Source of the DNA: VXPW01 sp965115815
Lineage (GTDB): Bacteria > Pseudomonadota > Alphaproteobacteria > TMED109
Length of the DNA: 64,000 nucleotides
Assembly (NCBI GenBank): GCA_965115815.1
Contig: OZ220465.1
Span: 3,534,001-3,598,000 of the forward strand
Direction of reading: 5' to 3'
This document shows positions 1 through 10,000 of the stretch, piece after piece (within the stretch, counting starts at the first letter, position 1; each line of letters opens with the position of its first letter). Below the pieces are notes generated by a model. That model made no database searches, had not been told where the DNA came from, and saw nothing but the letters and a program-made list of their open reading frames with translations. The translations under genes and the position numbers were made by a program.

Positions 1-232
1 GGTCTCCAGGGTCTCCGGCCGGGCCTGCCGCCCGTCCCGGTACTCCTCCCGGATCGCGAGGATCGTGGCGATGGCGTCGTGCAGTCGCGGTCCGCGAGAG
101 CGCCGCTCCTTCGGCGTACGGTACGCCGTCTTCGCCGCACCCGCCCGTCGACGCCGGCGGTAACGGCGCTGGCGTTCGGCGTGGGACCGGGTCACGATCC
201 CGGATCTCCCGGTCCCGGATGGTACGACCCGG
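1..232. other. Unassigned IS-flank sequence
   Basis: GC-rich stretch with no recognisable gene. It lies downstream of the C-terminal end of the decayed IS110 transposase next to it and may be the non-coding end of that element. No clear terminal repeat was found. Confidence 0.3.
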
Positions 233-964
233 TTACGGAACGGTCGCGGCGGCCGGCCGTGTGCGAGGATCCGCCCGGCTTCGGAGGGCGGGGTCGTACC
301 GGGTCGGGGTTTCCCGCAGGGCACAGACCCCTGCGAGCCGGCGGTCGGCGACGGAGCGCACGGCTCGCGCAGGCCGGTGGCCGCGAAGCCGCAGGGCCGG
401 GTACTGGGCCCGGCGGGCCGGGTCCTGCGGCATCGCGACGCGCGCCCAGGGATCGACGGCCTCCTGCAGGCGAGGATGGGCGGCCCGCCGGCGGACCACG
501 ATCACCGATGTGCCGGAACGTCGGGGGACGGGGGCCACACCGGACCGGCACCGCAGAGCCGGATCGTCTCGCCGTCGCAGGGCCTCCGGTGCTTCTGCGC
601 GCAGCGTGGCCCGGACGATCTGCCGACGCCCGGTCGCGAACTCCGGATCTCTGCGTCCCGCTGCACCGCCGGCCCCGATGCGGATTCCGATCCCTCTTCC
701 TGCTGCATCACGTCCGTCGTCTGCCGGTCGATCTCCTTCCGCACGTCCGCCCGTGGTCCGGTGACGAGGTCCAGCGGGGCGAACCCCACCCGGAGAGGGC
801 CCACGGCGGCTTCCGTGGTGCCATCCGCCACTCGGATGGCCGGCGCTCGGAGGGTCTTCAGGACGGTGTCGGCATCCCGGCGCCGCACGCGATGGCGGCG
901 AAGGATCCGGGGCACGGTGCTGGCGCGGAGTCTGCGGGCCCGGTCCGGCGCAAGACCATCCCAT
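233..964 (-). pseudogene. IS110-family transposase remnant, frameshifted and 5'-truncated
   Basis: Two minus-strand frames together give the C-terminal two thirds of an IS110-type (DEDD) transposase. One frame (about 960 to 670) reads like the central region (ILRRHRVRRRDADTVLKTL, then GTTEAAVGPLR). The other (about 620 to 240) carries the Transposase_20-like end (CGVAPVPRRSGTS, RRAAHPRLQEAV, RALRSVADR-like). A frameshift separates them, and the N-terminal catalytic part is missing because an IS630 end begins at 966. No activity is expected. The family call rests on these conserved phrases; the frameshift position is approximate. Confidence 0.7.
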
Positions 965-1470
965 GCTAGTAGTACGGAAACGTTGAACTGACGACAGTAT
1001 TCTGGCAAGATTTCCGTGTCGGTCCGTGTCGGCCCCGTGTCGGTGTGTGTCGGCACGCGTGGGCGCCTGATCGGTACGGCGCTTTCTTGTTCATCCCCAC
1101 AGACCCGATGCCGAACGTGCAGGCGCTCACACTCTCCTGGGGATCGGACGGATCCGGTTTCCGGGAACCGAGCCTGCCTGCAGGGGTTCGGTGCGGGGAT
1201 CGGAGTGGATCATGGCCAACCCTCAGGGCAGGAAGCTCGATCGAGTGCGCCTTTCGGCGCCGGAGCGCCGGGAACTCCAGGCGATCGTCGACGGTACCGG
1301 AGCCGCCTGGCGTCGTCGTCGGGCGCAGATTCTCCGGATGGCGGACGAAGGGCGCGACGGCGGCAAACTCCGGGATGTGGACATCGCGCGCGGCTTGGGC
1401 ATCGGCGCTTCGACGGTCGGACGCCTGTGCAAGCGCTGTGTTCTGGAGGGTCTGGAGGCCGCCCTCCGCC

Positions 1471-1479
1471 GCCGGGAGC
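1471..1479. repeat. 9-bp target-site duplication, left copy (GCCGGGAGC)
   Basis: GCCGGGAGC at 1471-1479 is repeated exactly at 3994-4002, directly outside the inverted ends of the IS4-like element. Copy 2 of the IS630 has the single, uninterrupted site. This proves a simple transposition event. Confidence 0.95.
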
Positions 1480-1531
1480 CTTTCATGCCGCCACACTTGA
1501 CGTGCGTCGGTCCGTCCGTCATGGTGACGGC

Positions 1532-3961
1532 ATGCAAGTCGGACTTCGACATCTCCGCGCCGACACGGTCGAGTGGCTGAAGGCGGCGGCGGCCGAGGAC
1601 GGCCGGACGCGTCATGCGCTGGCGCGCGAGCTGTGCGAACGCGAGGACTGGCGCAACGCCCGGGGGCAGCCCTGCGTGTCCCAGGCGCGCGGGGTTCTGC
1701 CCGGGATCGCGAAGCGGGCGGGGTTCATGCTGCCCGAGGCGCGGCCGGGTCCGTGCCGCACGCCGGGCCGTCCGGGCGGCGAGGTGGCGCGCACCGACCC
1801 GGACCGGAAGCTGGCGTGCACGCTGGCGGATCTCGGGGCGGTCACCCTGGTCCCGGTGGGCGCGGCCCCGGACCGGCGCCGCTGGCGCGAGATGATGGAG
1901 ACCCATCATCCGCAGGGTTGGAAGCACCGGCCGGGGAAGGTCCTCAACTTCTGGGTCGTGTCGTCGCGCCACGGTCGTCTCGGCGGCCTCGGGTATACGG
2001 CTGCAGGCTGGCATCAGGCGGCCGGGGACGCGGCCATCGGCTGGTCGGCGACGGCGCGGGCCGCGAATCTGGTGCAGCTGGTCCAGCAGCACCGCTTTCT
2101 CCTGCTGCCCGGCGTCCGGGTCGCCCGGCTGGCCTCGCACGTGCTGGCCCGGTCGACGGCGCGCCTGGCCGCGGACTGGAAGGCGGCGCACGGGACCCGG
2201 CCGCAGGCGGTCTACACGTATGTGGGACCCGAACACCGCGGCACCTGCTATCGTGCGGCCGGGTGGAGCCGCTGCGCCGAACCGACCTCGGGCCGGCCGC
2301 CGGGAGGCCGTGCGACCACGCCGAAGGCGGTGTGGATCCGGCCCTTGGCCGAGGGCTGGCGCGAGGTCCTGTCTCGGGAGCGGGGCGCCGTCCTCGGTAC
2401 CACGTCGGAGCCGTGGCGGCCCGGGAACGCCGACTGGGCCGACATCGAGTACGGCCGCGGTTCGCATCCCGACGGCCGCGTGCGCACGCGGGTGCTGGAG
2501 ATGGGCCGGGCTTGGGAGAACGCTCCGGGCGCGTCCCTGCCCGTGATCTTCCCGTCTGCCGCCGCGCAGAAGGCCGCGTACCGGCTGTTGTCCAGCGCCC
2601 GGGTCACGATGGAACACATCCTCGATCCCCACGCCGAAGCCACGGTCGAACGCTGCCGGCAGGAGCGGGTCGTCCTCGCCCTGCAGGACACCACGACGCT
2701 GAATTACAACGGGCACTGCACGACGAAAGGGCTGGTGAACCTTGGAGGCGGGGGCTCGGGCACCCGGGGAATCCTTGCCCATTTCACGCTGGCGGTGACC
2801 GAGGGCCGCCGCCCGCTCGGCGTGATCGACCTCAACGCCACCCAGCGCGAGGGCACGGAAGCCCCGGACCGCGACGCCACCCAGCGCGAGGGCACGGAAG
2901 CCCCGGACCGCGACGCCACCGAGCGCGAGGGCACGGAAGCTCCGGACCGCGACGCCACCGAGCGCGAGGGCACGGCAGCCCCGGACTGCGACGCCACCGA
3001 GCGCGAGGGCACGGCAGCCCCGGACCGCGACGCGGTCAAGCCGGAGAGTGTGCGCTGGCTTCAGGGACTCGAACGCGCCCGCCAGTTGGCCGCCGCCTGC
3101 CCCGACACCCGGGTGGTCACGGTCTGCGACCGCGAAGGCGACATCTGGGAAAGGTTCGTACAGGCGCGCGCCGGCGGCGTCGGGCTCCTCGTACGCTCCG
3201 ACCGCGGCCGGCAGCGACGGGTGGTCCGCAGCGACGGCTCCGTGGCGGACCTGTGGGAGGCCATGGCGGAGCCGCCGGTTCTGGGAACGAAGACGGTCCA
3301 CCTCGCAGCCTGCGGCGGACCCCGTCCGCGCCTCAAGCGCACCGTGATCCTCGAGCTCCGCGCCGCCGTCGTCCACCTCGTGCCGCCGAAGAACCGGGAC
3401 GACCGGACGCCGATGCCCATGCTCGCCGTCTCGGTCCGGGAAGCCCGGCCGCCCAAGGGCCGCGAGCCGCTCCACTGGGTGCTGCTCTCCACCGAGGGCG
3501 AGGCCGACCTCCCGCACGCTCGACGCATGGTCGCCTGGTACGAGGCACGCTGGACCCTCGAGGAGTACTTCCGGGTCCTCAAGGTCGGCGCCCGGATCGA
3601 AGAACGCAAGCTGCAGGACGCCGACGACCTGCGCACGTGCCTCGCTTTCGATGCCATCACCGCATGGCGGGTCATGGACCTCGAGCGCCTCGCGCGCGAT
3701 CCGCCCGACCGCCCCGCCCTCGAGTTCTTCACCGACCGCGAAATCGGGGTTCTCTACCGATGGCTCCGGTACGATCGCATCATCCGTGCCCCGCCTGGAA
3801 AGCCGCCCGACATCCGCACCTTTGGGGTCGATCTCGCCCGCATGGCGGGCTTCCGGCCCAGCAAGCGTCAGCCGCTTCCGGGTACTGCGAAAATCTGGCA
3901 GGCGTGGCGGAAATTCAAGACCGGACTCGAATTCGTCCAATCAGAAGGGAACCGCACATGA
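1532..3961 (+). CDS. IS4-family transposase with N-terminal DUF4338-type region
   Basis: 809-residue protein. The first ~75 residues look like a helix-turn-helix (ALARELCEREDWRNARGQP), followed to ~residue 260 by a DUF4338-like region (TLVPVGAAPDRRRWREMM, GYTAAGWHQAAGDAAIGW). From ~300 on it is a Tn5/IS4 DDE transposase: LALQDTTTLNYNG with the first Asp, VVTVCDREGDIWERF with the second Asp, and the YREK signature YEARWTLEEYFRVLK with the catalytic Glu. A five-fold 13-residue repeat sits between the two Asp motifs. The ATG at 1532 was chosen because it opens the HTH domain; the frame is open further upstream but runs into the disrupted IS630. A typical Tn5-like transposase is ~480 residues, so the extra length is the N-terminal module and the repeat. 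It looks functional. Confidence 0.85.
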   Translation: MQVGLRHLRADTVEWLKAAAAEDGRTRHALARELCEREDWRNARGQPCVSQARGVLPGIAKRAGFMLPEARPGPCRTPGRPGGEVARTDPDRKLACTLADLGAVTLVPVGAAPDRRRWREMMETHHPQGWKHRPGKVLNFWVVSSRHGRLGGLGYTAAGWHQAAGDAAIGWSATARAANLVQLVQQHRFLLLPGVRVARLASHVLARSTARLAADWKAAHGTRPQAVYTYVGPEHRGTCYRAAGWSRCAEPTSGRPPGGRATTPKAVWIRPLAEGWREVLSRERGAVLGTTSEPWRPGNADWADIEYGRGSHPDGRVRTRVLEMGRAWENAPGASLPVIFPSAAAQKAAYRLLSSARVTMEHILDPHAEATVERCRQERVVLALQDTTTLNYNGHCTTKGLVNLGGGGSGTRGILAHFTLAVTEGRRPLGVIDLNATQREGTEAPDRDATQREGTEAPDRDATEREGTEAPDRDATEREGTAAPDCDATEREGTAAPDRDAVKPESVRWLQGLERARQLAAACPDTRVVTVCDREGDIWERFVQARAGGVGLLVRSDRGRQRRVVRSDGSVADLWEAMAEPPVLGTKTVHLAACGGPRPRLKRTVILELRAAVVHLVPPKNRDDRTPMPMLAVSVREARPPKGREPLHWVLLSTEGEADLPHARRMVAWYEARWTLEEYFRVLKVGARIEERKLQDADDLRTCLAFDAITAWRVMDLERLARDPPDRPALEFFTDREIGVLYRWLRYDRIIRAPPGKPPDIRTFGVDLARMAGFRPSKRQPLPGTAKIWQAWRKFKTGLEFVQSEGNRT
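2837..3031 (+). repeat. Five tandem 39-bp repeats inside the transposase gene
   Basis: Five in-frame 39-bp units, each encoding 13 residues of the form AT(Q/E)REGTEAPDRD, lie between the first and second catalytic Asp of the transposase. The units differ by only a few bases, so the expansion is recent. It adds a charged, probably disordered insertion in the DDE fold. Confidence 0.95.
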
Positions 3962-3993
3962 GCCAGATTGCGTCAACAACGGGCTATTGAAAG

Positions 3994-4002
3994 GCCGGGA
4001 GC
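3994..4002. repeat. 9-bp target-site duplication, right copy (GCCGGGAGC)
   Basis: Exact repeat of 1471-1479, flanking the right end of the IS4-like element. Confidence 0.95.
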
Positions 4003-4503
4003 AGGAGAACCGCCGACCGAAACTCCGGGACGGGGCGAAGGAGGCGAAGCGGGTGGCTCTGGCCGGTTCTTCCCCGCCCGAGGGTTGTGTCCGCTGGACG
4101 CTGAAGCTGCTGGCCGGTCGTCGGATGGAGATGGAGATCGTCGAGAGCATCTCGAAAGAAACGGTACGGAGGACTCGGAAAAAAAGGAGATCAAGCCTTG
4201 GCTGAAGCCGTACGGGTGCATTCCCCCGAGCCGTAACGCGCCGTTCGTGGCGGCGATGGAGGAGGTGCTGGACACGGATCCGCGGGATGTTGCCGAAGAC
4301 GAGGTTCGGGTTTGCATGGATGAGACCCGTCGGCAGCAGACGAAGGAAACCCGCCTTCCCCGTCCCGTGCGGCCCGGGCCGCCGGAAATCGTCGACTACG
4401 AATACGAGCGAAACGGTACGGCCCATCTCTTCCTGGCGTTCGCGCCCAACGAAACCTAGTAGTACGGAAACGTTGAACTGACGATAGTATTCTGGCAAGA
4501 TTT

Positions 4504-4545
4504 CCGTGTCGGTCCGTGTCGGCCCCGTGTCGGTGCGTGTCGGCA
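4504..4545 (+). repeat. Four iterated CCGTGTCGG-like motifs at the IS630 left end
   Basis: Four direct copies of (C)CGTGTCGG spaced ~10-11 bp, i.e. one helical turn, lie ~50 bp inside the left terminus. The same array occurs in copy 1 (about 1014-1055) and, in opposite orientation, in the small IS630-derived element near 60.9 kb. They could be transposase-binding sites; that is inference. Confidence 0.7.
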
Positions 4546-4701
4546 CGCGTGAGCGTCCGATCGGTACGGCGCTTTCTTGTTCATCCCCACAGACCCGATG
4601 CCGAACATGCAGGCGCTCATGCTCTCTTGGGGATCGGACGGATCCGGTTTCCGGGAACCGAGCCTGTCTGCAGGGGTTCGGTGCGGGGATCGGAGTGGAT
4701 C

Positions 4702-5843
4702 ATGGCCAACCCTCAGGGCAGGAAGCTCGATCGAGTGCGCCTTTCGGCGCCGGAGCGCCGGGAACTCCAGGCGATCGTCGACGGTACCGGAGCCGCCTGG
4801 CGTCGTCGTCGGGCGCAGATTCTGCTGATGGCAGACGAGGGGCGCGACGGCGGCAAACTCCGGGATGTCGACATCGCGCGCGGCTTGGGTATCGGCGCTT
4901 CGACGGTCGAACGCCTGCGCAAGCGTTGTGTTCTGGAGGGTTTGGAGGCCTCCCTTCGCCGCCGGGAGCAGGAGAACCGTCGACCGAAACTCCTGGACGG
5001 GGCGAAGGAGGCGAAGCGGGTGGCTCTGGCCGGTTCTTCCCCGCCCGAGGGTTGTGTCCGCTGGACACTGAAGCTGCTGGCCGGTCGTCGGATGGAGATG
5101 GAGATCGTCGAGAGCATCTCGAAAGAAACGGTACGGAAGACTCGGAAAAAAAGGAGATCAAGCCTTGGTTGAAGCAGTACGGGTGCATTCCCCCGAGCCG
5201 CAACGCGCCGTTCGTGGCGGCGATGGAGGAGGTGCTGGACACGGATCAGCGGGATGTTGCCGAAGACGAGGTTTGGGTCTGCAGGGATGAGACCAGCCGG
5301 CAGCAGACGAAGGAAACTCGCCTTCCCCGCCCCGTGCGGCCCGGGCAGCCGGAAATCGTCGACTACGAATACGAGCGAAACGGCACGGCCCATCTCTTCC
5401 TGGCGTTCGCGCCCAACGAAAACTGGCGTACGGTGAACGTCACCGACCGCCGCACGGCGCGGGACGGGGCGCAGTTCATCCGGGAACTCGCGGACGATCC
5501 TATCCCCGGCAAGAAGATCGTACGGGTCATGGACCACCGGAACACGCACGGTCCCGCATCGTTGTATGAAGCCTTTGCACCCCGGGAGGCCATGCGGGTG
5601 CGAAAGCGGTTTGAGTTTCGGTACACGCCAAAGCACGGAAGCTGGCTCAACATGGCCGAGATCGAAATCGGCGCGTTGTCGCGACCGTGTCTTCGACGAC
5701 GCATTCCTGATCGCGCCACCATGCTGCGGGAGACCGCGGCGTGGGTCAAGCGCCGCAACGCGGCCGGCGGCACGGTCGACTGGCGGTTCACGACGGCAGA
5801 CGCCCGGGTGAAACTGAAGTCCCTATACCCAGCAATTCAATGA
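4702..5843 (+). CDS. IS630-family transposase, two frames joined by a likely -1 frameshift
   Basis: The first frame starts at ATG 4702 (MANPQGRKLDRV...) and encodes the HTH/homeodomain-like DNA-binding part (DIARGLGIGASTVERLRKRC), ending at a stop at 5170-5172. The second frame carries the DDE domain: VWVCRDET (Asp), KKIVRVMDHRNTH (Asp) and HGSWLNMAEIEIGAL (Glu), ending with a stop at 5841-5843. The frames overlap at a run of seven A (5146-5152), where a -1 slip joins ...RKK to ...EKKEIKPWLK. Production of a fusion transposase by programmed frameshift is known in several IS families; here it is inferred. The catalytic triad is intact. Confidence 0.85.
5146..5152 (+). other. A7 slippery run for -1 frameshift in IS630 transposase
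   Basis: CGG-AAA-AAA-AGG in the upstream frame becomes GAA-AAA-AAG in the -1 frame. The two coding halves of the transposase meet exactly here, and copy 1 (about 4178-4185) preserves the same arrangement. Confidence 0.7.
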
Positions 5844-5857
5844 TTCTGTACTACTAG

Positions 5858-7990
5858 GCGCGAGCAAGGAGATCCCATACTCGGTGCTGTGATGCGATCG
5901 GAGTCTTGATCGCGGCGCGGGTCGACGCGTTCGAGTCTGCGATTGTGAGAGGTGCGGACGTCTGCGGCCCGGTGGCGGCGCGGAGCGGGGCGCGAGGGGC
6001 CCGCTTCGGCGGATCCGGGGCGGGCGAGAGGCCGGCCGGGTTGGGTGGCCCGGCTCGGATCCTTGCGGTTTCGGTCGGGGTGTGGGCGCGGTCCGCCGGG
6101 TCTTGTGACGGCGTGCAGGACCGGCTTGCGCGGGTCGGCATAGGGGTGACGGGCGTCGGCGAAGCGGTGGAAGGGCTGGGGCAGCTTCCGCGGGTGGTGG
6201 AGGATGACGGCAAGGGCGAGGGTGTGGAGGATCGCGTGGTTTGCGGGCGGGGTGCGGGCCCGGAGCCTGGAGTCGTCTTCGCGGAAGGTGGCGTCGCGGA
6301 TGGGGTGAGGGCGTTCGACCACCCAGGGACCGCGGTTCCCTGCGAGTAGCGGTTGCGGCGAGGCGCGGGCGGTCGCGACCGAGGTCCTGCCGTAGGCGTG
6401 CTCGGTGGTCGGTTTTCCGGATTTCGTGCATTCGACGCGCCGGGTGACGCGAAAGATCGGTTGGACGTGGGGATCGTGGACCATCTTCGCGGGCGGGGTG
6501 AAGACTTCGATGCTGCGCGGCTCGACGCAGCCGTGCTCGAGCGTGGGCGTTTCGCGGTAGCGTCCCGTGCTCGTGGTCTCCCCATGGAGGCTCTCGAACA
6601 TCTCGAAGGTCTTGGAAGCGTTTGCCCTTGACCGTCATCATCCCGTCGGCGCCTTGGGTCTCGACGATCCGCCGTGCCGTCTCGCGGGGGGTGGGGAGCG
6701 CGTCGAGCGTGCGCAGACGGCCGGCCACCGGCGCCGTCTCGAGCGCGGCGTGGACGGCAGCGATCTCCCCGCCCTCATCGTGATCGTGGAGGATCGGGAC
6801 CGGCATGCCGGTCCCGGGCTCGATCCGCGAGACCGTCTCGTACTGATCCTTGCCGGTGCGGTGGGCGCCGCGAAGGCGCGTGCCGTCGACCGCGATCGCG
6901 GGGCCGACCCGCAGGCGCGGCTGCGCCCAGCGCCGCAGCGCCTCCTCGATCCACACCGGGTCGGGGTTCTGCAGCACCCGGTGCACGGTCGATGGGGACA
7001 CCGGTTCCTACCGGCCGGTGTCCGGGTTCTCCCACGCACCGATCTGCGCCAGATCCTTCTGCGTCATCGCCTTCGCATAGCGTGCCGCCGCCACCGCGCC
7101 GTGCCGATTCGCCCGCCGCGCCCGCACGATCACGCACCGCACCGAGGGGATGCCGTGCGTGCGCCCCTGCGCGCGCCGGACGTCGGAACGCGCCGCACCC
7201 TGCGGGTACATCGAGCGCAACGCCCGCGCCGACCGGCCGCTCTGCGTCGCCCGCAACGCCCACGCCGCCGGAAGCGGCGCACGATCCCGCAACCGACGAC
7301 CGGCGCCGCGACGCAGCGGAACCCCGTACCGATCCTTCGCCTCTCCGTGCGGATCGGGATCGCGCCCGTGGGCGCGCGCATCGCCCGTGCTCCTGCCCAC
7401 GCACGTCCCGTTCGCCGCCTGGTACCGGGTGCCGCGGAACTTCGTCGGCGAGACCCACGACTCCGCCACCCGCAACGGATGGCCGTACGCAGCTTTCCAG
7501 TCGTCGCTGAGACGCCGCTCCATCCGCGACCACGCACACGAGGCAAGACCCCGAAACGCTCGGCGCCCCCCCCAGAATCACAAACCTCGTGTGGGTTCCG
7601 ATCTGGTGCAACCGCTCCAACGGTTTCTCGCGGCGCCCGCCCATCCCACGGTCCCGCGACGCACAGCGGAAGGCGCCCGTCTGCCCGCCCGCAGCGCCCA
7701 TTCACCGCCCGCGCCACGTGCACACGGAGCGCAGACCTCGACCCGCAAACTGCTTGAAACCCAGATCGTGATGACGGTCCACCACACGGTTCCCGCGACA
7801 CACCTCATCCGGCCGCGCAAGACGCACCGCCACATCCCGGAGCGCACAACCCTCCGGGGTCGTCTCGAAAACATCCGCGGCGCGTTCCATGACCACCACG
7901 GATCCCATGCCGCTTCACAAACAGCCCGCACCAATCCGAATCATCCGGAACCCGCGGAACCCAGCCTTCCAACCAACCTAGCGTAGGATC
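5858..7990 (-). mobile_element. ISAs1-type element with DUF4338 module, copy 1 (decayed)
   Basis: Minus-strand element, ~85-90% similar over its length to the copy at 7991-10000 and lying head-to-tail with it. It extends ~120 bp further at its 3' end than copy 2. The outer 5' end, near CCTAGCGTAGG at ~7980, is shared by both copies. No clean terminal repeats or target duplication were recognised, so the limits are approximate. Confidence 0.65.
5865..7900 (-). pseudogene. DUF4338-ISAs1 transposase, copy 1, frameshifted
   Basis: Reading 5' to 3' on the minus strand, a DUF4338-like start (GNRVVDRHHDLGFKQFAGRGL near 7850-7740, then FVILGG and RRLSDDWKAAYGHPLRVAES) leads into an ISAs1/H-repeat type transposase (AQGRTHGIPSVRCV, AVDGTRLRGAHRTGKDQ, VSRIEPGTGMPV). 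An in-frame TAG interrupts the TGR-Y-EPVS position, and frameshifts occur in the DUF4338 part and again after VKGK. Not functional. Confidence 0.75.
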
Positions 7991-10000
7991 GCCTTGAGGC
8001 GCGAGGGGTCCGTTTCGGCGGATCCGGGGCGAGCGAGAGGCCGGCCGGGTTGGGTGGCCCGGCTTGGATCCTTGCGGTTTCGGTCGGGGTGTGAGCGCGG
8101 TCAGCCGGGTCTTGTGACGGCGTGCAGGACCTGCTTGCGCTGGTCGGCATAGGGGTGGCGGGCGTCGGCGAAGCTGTGGAAGGGCTGGGGCAGCTTCCGC
8201 TGGTTGTGGAGGATGACGGCAATGGCAAGGGTGTTGAGGATCGCGTGGTTTGCGGGTGCGTTGCGGGCCCGGAGCCTGGAGTCGTCTTCGCGGAAGGTGG
8301 TATCGCGGATGGGGTGATGGCTTTCGACCACCCAGGGACCGCGGTTCCCTGCGAGGAGCTGTTGCGGCGAGGCGCGGTCGGCCGCGACCGAAGTCCTGCC
8401 GTAGGCGTGTTCCATGGTCGGTTTTCCGGATTTCTTGCATTCGACGCGCCGGGTGACACGGAAGATCGGTTTGACGTGGGGATCGTGGATCATCTTCGCT
8501 GGAGGGGTGAAGACTTCGATGCTGCGCGGCTCGATGCGGCCGTGCTCGAGCGTGGGCGTTTCGCTGTAGCGTCCCGTGCTCGTGGTTTCCCAGTGGATGC
8601 TCTCGAACGTCTCGAAGGTCTTGGGAGCGTTGCCCTTGACCGTCCTCATCCCATCGGCGCCATGGGTCTCGACGATCCGCCGTGCCGTCTCGCGGGTGGT
8701 GTGGAGCGCGTCGAGCGTGCGCAGACGGCCGGCCACCGGCGCGGTCTCGAGCGCGGCGTGGACGGCGGCGATCTCCCCGCCTTCGTCATGATCGTTGAGG
8801 ATCGAGACCGGCATGCCGGTCCCGTGCTCGATCCGCGAGACCGTCTCGTACTGATCCTCGCCGGTGCGGTTGGCGCCGCGAATGCGCGTGCCGTCGACCG
8901 CGATCGCGCGGCCGACCCGCAGGCGCGGCTGCGCCCAGCGCCGCAGTGCCTCCTCGATCCACGCCGGGTCGGGGTTCTGCAGCACCCGGTGCACGGTCGA
9001 TTGGGACACCGGCTCCTACCGGCCGGTGTCCGGGTTCTTCCACGCACCGATCTGCGCCAGATCCTTCTGCGTCATCGCCTTCGCGTAGCGTGCCGCTGCC
9101 ACCGCGCCGTGCCGATTCGCCAGCCGCGCCAGCACGATCACGCACAGCACCGAGGCGATGCCGTGCGTGCGCCCCTGCGCGCGCCGGAAGTCGGAAAGCG
9201 CCGCAAAATGCTGGTACATCGAGCGCAACTCCCGCGCCGACCGGCCGCTCTGCGTCGCCCGCAACTCCCACGCCGCAGGAAGCGGCGCACGATCCCGCAA
9301 CCGACGACAGGCGTCGCGACGCAGCGGAACCCCGTACAGATCTTTCGCCTCCCCGTGCGGATCGGTAGAGCGCCCGTGGGCGCGCGCATCGCCCGTGCTC
9401 CTGCCCACGCACGTCCCGTTCGCCGCCTTGTACAAGGTGCCGCGGAACTTCGTCGGTGAGACCAACGACTCCGCCACCAGCAACGGATTGCCGTACGCAG
9501 CTTTCCAGTCGTCGCTGAGACGCCGCTCCATCCGCGACAACGCAAACGAGGCAAGACCCCGAAACGCCCGGCGACCTCCCAGAATCACCAACCTCGTGTG
9601 GTTTCCGATCCGGTGCAACCGCTCAAACTGTTCTTTGCGGCGCTAACCCATCCAACGGTCCCGCGGCGCACAGCGGAAGGCGCCCGTTTGCCAGCCCGCA
9701 GCGCCCATCCACCGCCCGCGCCACGTGAACACGTAGCGCAGACCTCGACCCGCAAACTGCTTGAAACCCAGATCGTGATGACGGTCCACCACACGGTTCC
9801 CGCGACACACCTCATCCGGCCGCGCCAGGCGCACCACCACATCCCGGAGCGCAAAACCCTCCGGAGTCGTCTCGAAAACATCCGCGGCGCGTTCCATGAC
9901 CACCACGGATCCCACGCCGCTTCACAAAAAGCCAGCACCAATCCGAATCCTCCGGAACCCGCGGAACCCAGCCTTCCAACAAACCTAGCGTGGGATGGCC
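7991..10000 (-). mobile_element. ISAs1-type element with DUF4338 module, copy 2 (decayed)
   Basis: Tandem copy of the element at 5858-7990, truncated at its 3' end near 8000. It has a better preserved transposase. Limits are approximate because no inverted terminal repeats could be identified. Confidence 0.65.
8101..9915 (-). pseudogene. DUF4338-ISAs1 transposase, copy 2, broken by two in-frame amber codons
   Basis: One continuous minus-strand frame from ATG 9915 to 8101 is interrupted only by TAG at 9643-9645 and TAG at 9016-9018. Part 1 (9915-9646) is the DUF4338 start (RPDEVCRGNRVVDRHHDLGF, FKQFAGRGLRYVFTW). Part 2 (9642-9019) is the DUF4338 end (HRIGNHTRLVILGG) plus the N-terminal ISAs1 domain. 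Part 3 (9009-8101) is the DDE domain (AVDGTRIRGANRTGEDQYE, SRIEHGTGMPVSILNDHDEG, RESHHPI-like end). The second TAG sits where relatives have Tyr and is shared with copy 1. Confidence 0.8.

Larger units (their letters stand above)
1480..3993 (+). mobile_element. IS4-family (Tn5/IS50-like) insertion sequence, 2514 bp
   Basis: Inverted ends begin CTTTCAT on the left and CTTTCAA (reverse complement) on the right. The element is bounded by the 9-bp duplication GCCGGGAGC, the duplication length known for IS4/Tn5 relatives. It contains one long transposase gene and appears intact. Confidence 0.9.
966..4455 (+). mobile_element. IS630-family element, copy 1 (interrupted, 3'-truncated)
   Basis: The left terminus CTAGTAGTACGGAAACG at 966 is identical to that of copy 2 at 4456. 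The coding part is nearly identical to copy 2 up to 1479, is interrupted by a complete IS4-like element (1480-3993), resumes at 4003 and stops at about 4454, where the left end of copy 2 begins. The rest of copy 1 is not found on the far side of copy 2, so this is not a clean nested insertion: a deletion or recombination removed the 3' half. Confidence 0.85.
1202..4462 (+). pseudogene. IS630 transposase, copy 1, split by IS4-like insertion
   Basis: The start (MANPQGRKLDRVRLSAPERR) and the helix-turn-helix region match copy 2, up to ...LRRRE. The frame is then broken by the IS4-like element and resumes after 4003 with PKLRDGAKEAKRVALAG and the same poly-A frameshift region, then the start of the DDE domain (VCMDET). 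It ends in an out-of-place stop at the junction with copy 2, so the second Asp and the Glu of the catalytic triad are lost. Confidence 0.85.
4456..5857 (+). mobile_element. IS630-family element, copy 2 (complete)
   Basis: Termini CTAGTAGTACGG on the left and GTACTACTAG on the right are inverted repeats, with TA at both borders as expected for IS630/Tc1-type insertion. About 1.4 kb. It carries a transposase gene in two overlapping frames. The left end holds four copies of a CCGTGTCGG-like motif. Confidence 0.9.

Noticed and set aside
1223..3940. A 905-codon open frame on the minus strand opposite the IS4 transposase
   Set aside because: A shadow frame caused by high GC; it is opposite a clear DDE transposase and has no recognisable domain.
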